Source: Purshia tridentata (taxonomy: Eukaryota > Streptophyta > Magnoliopsida > Rosales > Rosaceae). From it: a stretch of DNA of 64,000 nucleotides. Positions 24,802 to 36,270 of this stretch are shown piece after piece. A model generated the notes under the pieces. That model ran no database searches and was not told the origin of the DNA. It worked only from the letters and a program-made list of their open reading frames with translations. Numbering within the stretch: the stretch's first letter is position 1; every line of letters begins with the position of its first letter. The translations under genes were made by a program, and so were the position numbers. The stretch is taken from positions 1 through 64,000 of the forward strand of contig QANT01003315.1 in NCBI GenBank assembly GCA_003254885.1, read 5' to 3'.

Positions 24802-26309
24802 ACACTGTGTACAACTTGGTTAAAGTTGCACCAAAACGTGCTACACTGGCAAGACGCACTTTCTCATGCTTGGATTAACGTTCTAGCCCTCAAGAAGCGC
24901 ATTTCATGTTAAGAAGGAACTTAAACCTCATTTCAGTGCATACTCGGTCTACTTTCGTCTAAATTGCATCCAAACATGCCCGGTTGGCAAGAAGGACATG
25001 AGGACGAACGTTCTCATGTCTCGAATAGCGTGCCAACCCTAAAGAACCACTTTAGGTGTTAAGAATGCACGAAAACATCATTTTGGTGCGTACTCAGTCC
25101 AAATTCGTCCAAATCGCACCAAAACTTTCTTGGTTGGCAAGAAATATGAGAGGAAGCACTTTCTCATGTCCTGATATTAGCGTGCTAACCCTAAGGAACC
25201 ACTTAAGGCCTAAAGAATGCACGAAAACGTCACTTCGGTGCACACGGAGTCCAATTCGATTATAGTTGCACCAAAACGTTCCCGCTTGGCAAGGAAGACA
25301 TGAGGAGGCACTTTCTTATGTCTTGATAACCGTTCAAGCCCCGAAGAACCACTTTAGGTGCAAAGAATGGAGTAACACATCATTTCGGTGCTTACTCAGC
25401 CTAACTTTGTCTAAATTGCACCAAAACGTGCCTGATTCGTAAGACAGAGGCGAGGAAGCACTCTCTAATGTCTTGATTAGCGTGCCAGACCTAAAGAACC
25501 ACTTTGGGTGTTAGGAATGAACGAAAACGCCATTTCGGTGCACACACAGTACTTTTTGGTTAAAGTTGCAACAAAACGTTATCAGTTGGCAATAAAGACA
25601 TGGGGAAGCACTTCCCCACGCTTGGATTAAAATTCTAGCCCTAAAGAAGCACATTTCGTGTTTAGAAGGCAGGAAAAAATTAGTTCGGTGCGTACTCAAT
25701 CCAATTTCGTGCAATTTCCACCAAAACGTGCCTGCTTGGAAAGAAAGATGTGGGGAAGCACTTTCTCATTCTTAGATGAGCATTCTCGCCCTCAAGAAGC
25801 ACATGCTTTTATTAACAACGCACGAAAACATCATTTCGGTGTGTACTCAACCTAATTTCGTTTCAACTACACCAAAACGTCCCTGGTTGGTAATAAAGAC
25901 ATGAGAAAGCACTTTCTCTTATTGGGATCAGCGTTCTAGCCCAAACGAACGACTTTAGGTGTTAAGAATGCTTGGAACGTCATTTCGGTGCACACTGTGT
26001 ACAACTTGGTTAAAGTTGCACCAAAATGTGCTCGGTTGGCAACATGCACGTTCTCATCATTGGATTAACGTTCTAGCCCACAAGAAGCACATTTCGTATA
26101 GAGAAGGAACTAAAACCTCCAGTGCATACTCAGTCTACTTTCGTCTAAATTGCATTCAAACGTGCTCGGTTGGCAATAAAGACATGAGGAAGCACTTTCT
26201 CTTGTTTGGATCAGCATTCTAGTCCAAATGAACCACTTTAGGTGTTAAGAATGCATGGAACGTCATTTCGGTGCACACTGTGTACAAGTTGGTTAAAGTT
26301 GCAGCAAAA

Positions 26310-29300
26310 CTTCCTTGGTGGGCAAGAAAGACATAAGGAAGCACTTTCTAAAGTCTCGATATTAGCGTGCTAACCCTAAGGATCCACTTGAGGTCTAAAG
26401 AGTGCACGAAAACGTCATTTCAATGCACACTGAGTCCAATTCGATTAAAGTTACACCAAAACATTCCCCGGTTGAAAGAAAGACATGGGGAAGCACTCTC
26501 TCATGTCTCGATAAGCGTTCAAGCCTCAAAGAACAACTTTAGGTGCAAAGAATGCACGAATACGTCATTTCGGTGCACACTCAGTCTAACTTGGTCCAAA
26601 TTGCAGCAAAACAGGCCCGATTCGCAAGAAAGAGGTGAGTTAGCACTCTCGAAGGTCTCGATTAGCGTGCTAGCCCTAAATAACCACTTTGGGTGTTAGG
26701 AATGAACGAAAACGTCCTTTCGGTGCACACAATGTACAGTTTGGTTAAAGTTGCACCAAAACGTTACCAGTTGGCAAGAAAGACATGGGGAAGCACTTTC
26801 TCATGCTTGGATTAGAATTCTAGCCCTAAAGAAGTACATTTCGTGTTTAGAAGGCATGAGAACATTAGTTCGGAGTGCACTCAATCCAATTTAGTGCAAT
26901 TTCCACCAAAAAGTGCCCGGTTGGCAAGAAAGATGTGCGGAAGCACTTACTCATTCTTGGTTTAGCGTTCTAGCCCTCAAAAAGCACAATATTTTGTTAA
27001 GAACGCACGAAAACCTCATTTCCGGGCCTCCACACCCAATTTCATTTCAATTGGACAAAAACAGACCCAGTAGGCAATGAGGACATGAGGAAGCACTTTC
27101 TCTTGTTTGGATTAGCATTCTAGCCCAACGAACTAGTTTAGGTGTTAAGAATGCATGGAACGTCATTTCGGTACACACTGTGCACAACTTGGTTAAAGTT
27201 GCACCAAAACGTGCGCGGTTGGCAAGAAGCACATTCTCGTACTTGGATTAACGTTCTAGCCCTCAAGAAGCAAATTTCGTGTTAAGAAGGAGCTAAAACA
27301 TCATTTTAGTGCATACTCAGTCTACTTTCATCTAAATAGCATCAAAACGTGCCCGGTTGGCAAGAAGGACACGAGGACGCACGTTCTCATTTCTCAATTA
27401 GCGTGCCAGCCCTAAAGAACTACTTTAGGTGTTAAGAATGCACGAAAACATCATTTCGGTGCGTACTCAGTCGCAATACAAGAGGAAGCACTTTCTCATG
27501 TCGCGATATTAGCGTGCTAACGCTAAGGATCCACTTGAGGTCTTAAGAAGGCACGAAAATGTCATTTCGGTGCACACTGAGTCTAATTCGATTAAAGTTG
27601 CACCAAAACGTTCCAGGTTGAAAAAAAGACAAGGGGAAGCACTCTCTCATGTCTTGATAAGCGTGCAAGCCCCAAAGAGCAACTTTAGGTGCTTAGAATG
27701 CCCGAATACATCATTTCGGTAGATACTAAGTGTAACTTGGTCCAAATTGCACCAAAACGTGCCTGATTCGCATGAAAGAGGTGAGGAAGCACTCTCTAAT
27801 GTCTCGATTAGCTTTTTGGCCCTAAAGAACCACTTTGAGTGTTAGGAATGAACGAAAACGTAATTTTGGTGCACACGCTGTACAGTTTGGTTAAAGTTGC
27901 ACCAAAACGTTATCGGTTGGCAAGAAAGACATGGGGAAGCACTTTCCTATGCTTGGATTAGCATTCTAGCCCTAAAGAAGCACATTTCAAGTTTAGAAGG
28001 CACGAAAACATCATTTTGGTGCGTACTCAATCCAATTTCATGCAATTTCCACCAAAACGTGCCCGGTTGGCAAGAAAGATGCGGGGAAGCACTTTCTCAT
28101 TCTTGGATTAGCGTTCTAGCCTCCAAGAAGCACATGCTTTTGTTATGAACGCACGAAAACCTCATTTCGGTGCCTCCTTAACCCAATCTCATTTCAATTG
28201 CACCAAAATGTCCCCGGTTGGCAATATGGACATAAGGAAGCACTTTCTCTTGTTTGGATTAGCGTTCTAGCCCTAACTTTCGTCTAACTTGCATCAAAAT
28301 GTGCCCGGGTTGCAAAAAGGATATGAGGACGCACGTTCTCATTTCTCGATTAGTGTGCCAACCTTGAAGAACCACTTTAGGTGTTAAGAATGAACGAAAA
28401 CATCATTTCGGCGCGTACTCAGTCCGAATTCCTCCAAATTGCAGCAAAACTTCCTTGGTGCGCAAGAAAGACATAAGGAAGCACTTTCCCATGTCTCGAT
28501 ATTAGCGTGCTAACCCTAAGGATCCACTTGAGGTCTTAAGAGTGATTTCGATGCACACTGAGTCCAATTTGATTAAAGTTGCACCAAAACATTCCCCGGT
28601 TGAAAAAAAGACATCGAGAAGCACTCTCTCATGACTCGATACGCGTTTAAGCCCTAAAGAACAACTTTACGTGCTTAGAATGCACGAATATGTTATTTCG
28701 GTGCATACTCAGTCTAACTTGGTCCAAATTGCACCAAAATGTGACCGACTCGCAAGAAAGAGGCGAGCAAGCACTCTCTAATGTCTCGATTAGCATGCTA
28801 ACCCTAAATAACCACTTTAGGTGCTAAGAATGCACACATATGTCATTTTGGTGCATACTCAGTCTAACTTGGTCCAAATTGCACCAAAACGTGCCCAATT
28901 CGCAAGAAAGAGGTGAGGAAGCACTCTCTAATGTCTCGATTAGCGTGCTAGCCCTAAAGAACCACTTTGGTTGTTAGGAATGAACGAAAACGTTATTTCG
29001 GTGCACACACTGTACAGTTTGGTTAAAGTTGCACGAAAACGTTATCTGTTGGCAAGAAAGACATGGGGAAGCACTTTCCCATGCTTGGATTAGCATTCTA
29101 GCCCTAAAGAAGCACATTTCGTGTTTAAAATGCACGGAAACATCATTTCGGCGCGTACTCAATCCAATTTCGTGCAATTTCCACCAAAACGTGCCCGGTT
29201 GGCAAGAAATATGTGGGAAAGCACTTCCTCATTCTCGGATTAGCGCTCTAGCCCTCAAGAACCACGTGCTTTTGTGAAGAACGCACGAAAACCTCCTTCG

Positions 29301-30110
29301 GTGCTTCCTCAACCCGATTTCATTTCAATTGCACCAAAACGTCCCCGGTTGGCAATAAGGACATAAGGAACCACTTTCGCTTGTTTGGATTAGCGTTCTA
29401 TCCCCAACAAACCAGTTTAGGTATTAAGAATGCATGGAACATCATTTCGGTGCACACTGTGCACAACTTGTTTAAAGTTGCACCAAAATATGCGCGGTTG
29501 GTACGAAGCACGTTCTCGTACTTGGATTAACGTTGTAGCCCTCAAGAAGGACATTTTGTGTTAAGAAGGAACTAAAACCTCATTTCAGTGCATACTCAGT
29601 CTAGTTTCATCTAAATTGCATCAAAACGTGCTAGGTTGGTAAGAAGGACATGAGGACGCATGTTCTAATGTCTCGATTAGCGTGCCAGCACTAAAAAACC
29701 ACCTTAGGTGTTAAGAATGAAGGAAAACATCATTTCAGTGCGTACTCAGTCCGAATTCGTCCAAATTGCACCAAAACTTCCTTGGTGGGCAAGGAAGACA
29801 TAAGGAAGCACTTTCTCATGTCTCGATATTAACGTGCTAACCCTAAGGATCCACTTGAGGTCCTAGGACTGCACGAAAATGTCATTTTGGTGCACACTGA
29901 GTCTAATTCGATTGAAGTTGCACCAAAACATTCCTCGGTTGAAAGAAAGACTTGGGGAAGCACTCTCTCAAGTCGCAATAAGCATTCAAGCCCCAAAGAA
30001 CAACTTTAGGTGCTAAGAATGCACGAATACATCATTTCGGTGCATACCCAGTCTAACTTGGTCCAAATTGCACCAAAACCTGCCCGATTCGCAAGAAAGT
30101 GGTGAAGAAG
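26310..30110. repeat. Satellite HOR block, subfamily alpha (internal island)
   Basis: About 25 monomers are of the same subfamily as 3288-11900, embedded between beta blocks. Irregular steps: a shortened A near 27470, F to H near 28275 and a doubled C at 28690 and 28835. The return to beta text falls inside monomer C near 30110. Confidence 0.7.
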
Positions 30111-33100
30111 CACTTTCTAATATCTCGATTAGCATGCTAGCTAAAGAACCACTTTAGGTGTTAAGAATGAACGAAAACGTCATATCGGTGCGCACTCCGT
30201 ACCATTTGGTTAAAGTCGCACCAAAACATTATCGGTTGGCAAGAAAGACATGGGGAAGCACTTTCTCATGCTTGGATTAGCATTCTAGCCCTAAAGAAAC
30301 ACATTTCGTGTTTAGAAGGTTAGAAAACATTAGTTCGGTGCGTACTCAATCCAATTTTGTGCAATTTCCACCAAAACGTGCCAGGTTGGCAACAAAATGT
30401 GGGGAAGCACTTTCTCATTCTTGGATTTGCGTTCTCGCCCTCAAGAAGCACATGCTTTTGTTAAGAACGCATGAAAACATCATTTCGGTGCCTACTCAAC
30501 CTAATTTCGTTTCAATTGCACCAAAACTTCCTCTATAGGCAATAAAGACATGAGGAAGCACTTTCTCTTGTTTGGATCAGTATGCCCAAATGAACTACTT
30601 TAGGTGTTAAGAAGGTATGGAACGTCATTTCGATGCAAACTCTGTACAACTTGGTTAAAGTTAGACCAAAACATGCTCGGTTGGCAATGCACATGCTCTC
30701 AAGCTTGGATTAACGTTCTAGCACTCAAGAAGCGCATGTCGTGGTAAGAAGGAACTAAAACCTCATTTCATTGCATACCCTGTCTACCTTTGTCTAAATT
30801 GCATCAAAACATGCCCGGTTGGCAAGAAGGACATGACGACGCACTTTTTCATGTCTCGGTTAGCGTGCCAGCACTAAATAACCACTTTGGGGGTTAAGAA
30901 TGCACGAAAGCATCATTTCGGAGCGTGCTCAGTCCAAATTCATCCAAATCGCATCGAAACTATCTTGGTTGGCAAGAAAGACGTGAGGAAGCACTTTCTC
31001 ATGTCCCGATATTAGCGTGCTAACCCTAAGGAACTGCTTGAGGGCTAAAGAATGCACCAAAATGTCATTTCTATGCACACGAATTCCAATTTGATTATAG
31101 TTGCACCAAAACGTTCCTGCTTGGTAAGGAAGACATGGGGAAGCACTTTCTCATGTCTCGATAACCTTTCAAGCCCTGAAGAACTACTTTAGGTGCTAAA
31201 AATGCACGAATACGTCATTTCGGTGCATACTCAATCTAGCTTGGTCTAAATTGCACCAAAACATGCATGATTGCTAAGAAAGAGATGATGAAGCACTCTC
31301 TAATGTCTCAATTAGCGTGCTAGCCCTAAAGAACCACTTTAGGTGTTAAGAATGAACGAAAGCGTCATTTCAGTGCGCACTCCGTACCATTTGGTTAAAG
31401 TTGCACCAAAACATTATCGGTTGGCAAGAAAGACATGGGTAAGCACTTTCTCATGCTTGGATTAGCAGTCTAGCCCTAAAAAAGCACATTTCGTGTTTAG
31501 AAGGCACGAAAACATCAATTCGGTGCGTAGTCAATCAAATTTTGTACAATTTCCACCAAAATGTGCCAGGTTGGCAAGAAAGATCTAGGGAAGCACTTTC
31601 TATTCTTGGATTAGCGTTCTCACCCTCAAGAAGCATATGCTTTTGTTAAGAACGCACAAAAACATCATTTTGGTTGGTACTCAACCTAATTTTGTTTCAA
31701 TTGCACCAAAACGTCCCCGGTTGGCATTAAAGACAAGAAGATGCACTTTCTTTTTTTTGGATCAGCGTTCTAGCCCAAATGAACCACTTCAAGTGTTAAA
31801 AATGCATGGAACGTCATTTCGGTGCACACTGCGTACCACTTGGTTAAAGTTGCACCAAAACGTGCTCGGTTGACAAGACGCACGTTCTCATGCTTGGATT
31901 AACATTCTAGCCCTCAAGAAGCGCATTTCGTGTTAAGACAGAACTAAAACCTCATTTCAGTGTATACCCAGGCTACTTTCGTCTACATTACATCAAAACG
32001 TGCCCGATTGCAAGAAGGACATGAGGACGTACGTTCTCATGTCTCGATTAGCGTGCCAGCCCTAAAAAACCACTTTAGGTGTTAAGAATGCATGAAAGCA
32101 TCATTTCGATGCGTACACCGTCCAAATTCGTCCAAATCGCACCAAAACTATCTTGGTTGGCAAGAAAGACGTGAGGAAGCACTTTCTCATGTCCCGATAT
32201 TAGCGTGCTAACCCTAAGGAACCGCTTGAGGCCTAAAGAATGCATGAACACATCATTTCGGTGTACACGGAGTCCAATTTGATTATAGTTGCACCAAACG
32301 TTCCCGCTTGACAAGGAAGACATGGGGAAGCACTTTCTCATGTCTCGATTACTGTTCAAGCCCCGAAGAATGACTTTAGGTGCTAAGAATGCACGAATAC
32401 ATCATTTTGATTCATACTCAGTCTAACTTAGTCCAAATTGCACAAAAACGTGCCCGATTGCCAAGAAGGAGATGAGAAAGCACTCTCTAATGTCTCGAAT
32501 AGCGTGCTAGCCCTAAAGAGCCACTTTAGGGGTTAACAATGAACGAAAACGTCATTTCGGTCCGTAGTCCGTACCATTTGGTGGTTTTCGATTGGCAAGA
32601 AAGACATGGGGAAGCACTTATTCATGCTTGGATTAGCATTCTAGCGCTAAAGAAGCACATTTCATGTTTAGAAGGCATGAAAAGATCAGTTTGGTGCGTA
32701 CTGAATCCAATTTCGTGCAATTTCCACTAAAACGTCCCCAGTCGGAAATAAAGATGTGGGGAAGCACTTTCTCATTCTTGGATTAGCGTTCTCGCCCTTA
32801 AGAAGCAGATGCTTCTACGACGAACGCATGAAAACATTATTTCGGTGCCTATTCAACCTAATTTCGTTTCAATTGCACTGAAATGTCCCTGGTTGGCAAT
32901 AAAGAGATGAGTAAGCACTTTCTCTTGTTTTGATCAGCGTTCTAGCCGAAATGAACCACTTTAGGGGTTAAGAATACATGGAAGGTCATTTCGGTGCACA
33001 CTGTGTACAACTTGGTTAAAGTTGCACCAAAACATGCTTGGTTGGAAAGACGCACGTTCTCATGCTTGGATTAAAGTTCTACCCTCAAGAAACGCATTTC

Positions 33101-35160
33101 GTGTTAAGAAGGAACTAAAACCTCATTTCAGTGCATACCAAGTCTACTTTCGTCTAAATTGCATCAAAACGTGCCCAGTTGGCAAGAAGGACATGAGGAC
33201 GCACATTCTCATGTCTCGATTAGTGTGGCAGCCCTAAAGAACCACTTTAGGTGTTAAGAATGCACGAAACCATCATTTCAGTGCGTACTCAGTCCAAATT
33301 CGTCCAAATCGCACCAAAACTATCTTGGATGGGAAGAAACACGAGAGGAAGCACTTTCTTATGTCCCGATATTAGCGTGCTCACCCTAAGGAACCGCTTG
33401 AGGCCTAAAGAATGCATGAAAACGTCATTTCGATGAACACGAAGTCCAATTCGATTATAGTTGCACCAAAACATTCTCGCTTGGCAAGGAAGACATGGGG
33501 AAGCACTTTCTCATGTCTCGATAACCATTCAAGCCCCGGAGAACCACTTTACGTGCTAAGAATGCACCAGTACGTCATTTCGGTGCATACTCAGTCTAAC
33601 TTGGTCCAAATTGCACCAAAACATGCTCGATTGGCAAGAAAGAGATGAGCAAGCACTCTCTAATAAAGAACCACTTTAGGTGTTAAGAATGAACGAAAAC
33701 GTTATTTCGGTGCGCACTCCGTACCATTTGGTTAGAGTTGCACCCAAACTTTATTGGTTGGCAAGAAAGACATGGGGAAGAAGTTGCACATGCTTGGATT
33801 AGCATTCTAGCCCTAAAGAAGCACATTTCGTGTTTAGAAGGCACGAAAACATCAGTTCGGTGTGTACTCAGTCCAATTTCGTACAATTTCCACCAAAACG
33901 TGCCCGGTTGGCAAGAAAGATGTGGGGAAGCACTTTCTCATTCTTGGATTAGCGTTCTCGCCCTCAAGAAGCAGATGCTTCTTTTAAGAACGCACGAAAA
34001 CATTATTTCGGTGCCTACTCAGCATAATTTCATTTCAATTGCACCGAAACGTCCCCGATTAGCAATAAAGACATGAGGAAGCACTTTGTCTTGTTTTGAT
34101 CAGCGTTCTAGACGAAATGAACCACTTTAGGGGTTCAGAATGCATGGATCGTCATTTCAGTGCACACTGTGTACAACTTGGTTAATGTTGCACCAAAACA
34201 TGCGCGGTTGGCACGACGCACGTTGTCATGCTTGGATTAACGTTCTAGCCCTCAAGAAGCGCATTTCGTGTTAAGATGGAACTAAAGCCTCATTTCAGTG
34301 CATACCTAGTCTACTTTCGTCTAAATTGCATCAAAACGTGCTCGATTGACAAGAAGGACATGAAAACGCACGTTCTCATGTCTCGATTCGTGTGCCAGCC
34401 CCAAAGAACCACTTTAGTTGTGAAGAATGCACGAAAGCATCATTTCAGTGCGTACTCTGTCCAAATTCGTGCAAATTGCACCAAAACTATCTTTGTTGGC
34501 AAGAAAGACGTGAGGAAGCACTTTCTCATGTCTCGATATTAGCGTGCTAACCCTAAGGAACTGCTTGAGGCCTAAAGAATGCACGAAAACCTCATTTCGG
34601 TGTACATGGAGTCCAATTCAATTATAGTTGCACCAAAACATTCCCGCTTGGCAAGTAAGACATGGGGAAGCACTTTCTCATGTCTCGATAACTGTTCAAG
34701 CCCTGAAGAACCACTTTAGGTGCTAAGAATGCACGAATACGTCATTTTGGTGCATACTCAGTCTAACTTGGTCCAAATTACACCAAAACGTGCCTGATGC
34801 GCCAGAAATAGATGAGGAAGCACTCTCTAATGTCTCAATTAGTGTGCTTGCCCTAAAGAAACACTTTAGGTGTTAACAATGAACGAAAACGTCATTTTGG
34901 TGCGCACTCCGTACCATTTGGTTAAAGTTGCACCAAAACGTTATCGGTTGGCAAGAAAGACATGGGAAAGCACTTTCTCATGCTTGGATTTGCATTCTAG
35001 CCCTAAAGAAGCACATTTCGTGTTTGGAAGGCACGAAAACATCAGTTCGGTGCGTACTCAATCCAATTTCGTGCAATTCCCACTAAAACATGCCCAGTTG
35101 GCAAGAAAGATGTGGGGAAGCACTTTCTCATTCTTGGATTAGCGTTCTCGCCCTCAAGGA
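30110..35160. repeat. Satellite HOR block, subfamily beta (right end)
   Basis: Units run in regular order from D at about 30170 to a final E that breaks off at about 35160. G-type anchors at about 30620, 31805, 32975 and 34140 are spaced about 1170-1185. The short D at 32545 lacks part of its centre. Confidence 0.8.
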
Positions 35161-35370
35161 CCAGTTGCTTACTTTTAGCGTCTTGTTGGCTCCTCCAAGA
35201 TTTTCAATTAGATTGGACTCAGTAGCTGGCTTGCTAAGAGTCCAATATTTGCACTTGTATCTCAATGGGTTCTTAAAGAGGAAGGTTTTATGCATTAAAT
35301 GTTGTACAAAGGTTGAGTGAAAGAAGCCATTTTTTTCATGCCTCGAACTTCGAGCACATGGCAGAATGAT
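35161..35370. other. Unassigned spacer between satellite and LTR nest
   Basis: About 210 bp of unique-looking AT-rich sequence. I see no repeat unit, gene or recognisable element in it. Confidence 0.5.
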
Positions 35371-36266
35371 TGTTTCGACCCGTATTTTCCTAAATTGATT
35401 TTTGCTAGGCACTTGGGGATGTGAGATTGGATATAAAGAAAGTACAAATTTATTTTGGAATAAGTGTAATTTTAGTTTAAATTTAAATGGGACCAAAATT
35501 GACTTTTGGTTACTGTGAGATTTTAGTTTTGACTTTGGATCTGTTAGAAAGGTCTCAATCTTACGAGTTTGTAGACACGAAATATGTGTCAATTGGAGCT
35601 ACGATTTGGAAGTCACGAAAGTGTGAAGCTAGTGGCAAACTTGTAATTTTGCAAAGTTGAGTTTTTAAAACCAAAATTAGATTTTCTCCCTCCTCACACA
35701 CTCTCTTCTCTCCCACACCCTCTTTCTCTTTCTCCCCCATGCTGTAACGACCCATACCTTCCTAAATAAATTTTTAGATGGGGCCAAGGTTGACTTCGAG
35801 TTCTAGTAAGATTTGAATTTTGACCTTGGGTCCATTAGGAAGGTTTTGAGCTTACGGGTTCGTTGATAGGCGGCATGTCTCGTTTGGAAGTACGGTTTGG
35901 AAGTTTTAAACGTGATAAGAGGCCAAAAGTTGACTTTTTAAATTACTTGGATTTTTAATTAGACTATACCATGGTTCCGTAGAGCTCGACTCTACGAGTT
36001 CGTAGACATGTAGCATGCGTTGTTTGGAGTTACGGTTTCAGAAATATAGACGTTTAAAGTGAGGGGCAAACTTGTAATTTTTGTGAAGTGGCTTTTAAAA
36101 TTCCAAAAATTTCTGGAAGCCTCTCTCTCTTATTTCTCTCTCTCGCGCAAACCCTTCCGGTGACTCTCTCTTCCTTCTTCCTTGTGCGCACAACCCCTAG
36201 CCAACCCAACCCCTTTCTCTGGCCACCACCACGCTAACCCAGCTCCGGCGACACCCCCCCCCCCCC

Positions 36267-36270
36267 NNNN
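36267..36270. other. Assembly gap (NNNN) inside a poly-C run
   Basis: Four N bases lie in a C-only run at about 36254-36283. The true length of this run is unknown. Confidence 0.95.

Larger units (their letters stand above)
11900..26310. repeat. Satellite HOR block, subfamily beta, with most irregular junctions
   Basis: Beta marks are CTTTCTTGGTTGGCAAGAAA in A, CACGGAGTCCAATTCGATTA and CGTTCCCGCTTGGCAAGG in B, GATTGGCAAGAAAGAGATGA in C and CGCACTCCGTACCATTTGG in D. Out-of-order steps: C to A near 19050, E to A near 20957, A to G near 23475 and again near 24790. Fused monomers: A/C near 23815, H/F near 26165, G/A near 26310. Monomer A at 17490-17550 is short by about 60 bp. A brief alpha-like C/D stretch sits at 25375-25660. 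Confidence 0.75.
10367..35160. repeat. Satellite family I, main array with 8-monomer higher-order repeat
   Basis: About 166 monomers follow in the order A-B-C-D-E-F-G-H. Each type is told apart by the text after the GGTGC anchor: A CGTACTCAGTCCAAATTCG; B CACACGGAGTCCAATTCGA; C CATACTCAGTCTAACTTGG; D CGCACTCCGTACCATTTGG; E CGTACTCAATCCAATTTCG; F CTACTCAACCTAATTTCG; G CACACTGTGTACAACTTGG; H CATACTCAGTCTACTTTCG. Type G lacks about 10 bp, so the HOR is 7x150+140, about 1190. Measured G-to-G distances are 1189, 1151, 1179, 1190, 1190 and 1128 between 11300 and 18327. About 13-14 complete units lie here; the rest are rearranged. No credible coding frame was found. Confidence 0.95.

Noticed and set aside
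12043-34076. Recurrent open frames of about 80-130 codons in the D-E-F part of the HOR (12043-12420, 14412-14750, 15602-15994, 21420-21797, 33738-34076), with a 50-residue repeat containing WQERHGEALSHAWISILALKK
   Set aside because: A 150-bp period is a multiple of three, so any open frame repeats by itself. Other frames and the opposite strand are open over the same monomers, and many copies are interrupted. Without a substitution test this is not evidence of coding.
3288-35160. CRISPR-like array
   Set aside because: The repeats are about 150 bp, head to tail with no unique spacers, and the setting is a plant repeat region.
3288-35160. Telomere-like CCCTAAA words in many monomers
   Set aside because: Only one copy occurs per monomer, as part of the palindrome, and never in tandem.
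3288-35160. 5S or 45S rDNA spacer array
   Set aside because: No rRNA gene text, Pol III internal boxes or T-run terminators were found in the monomers.
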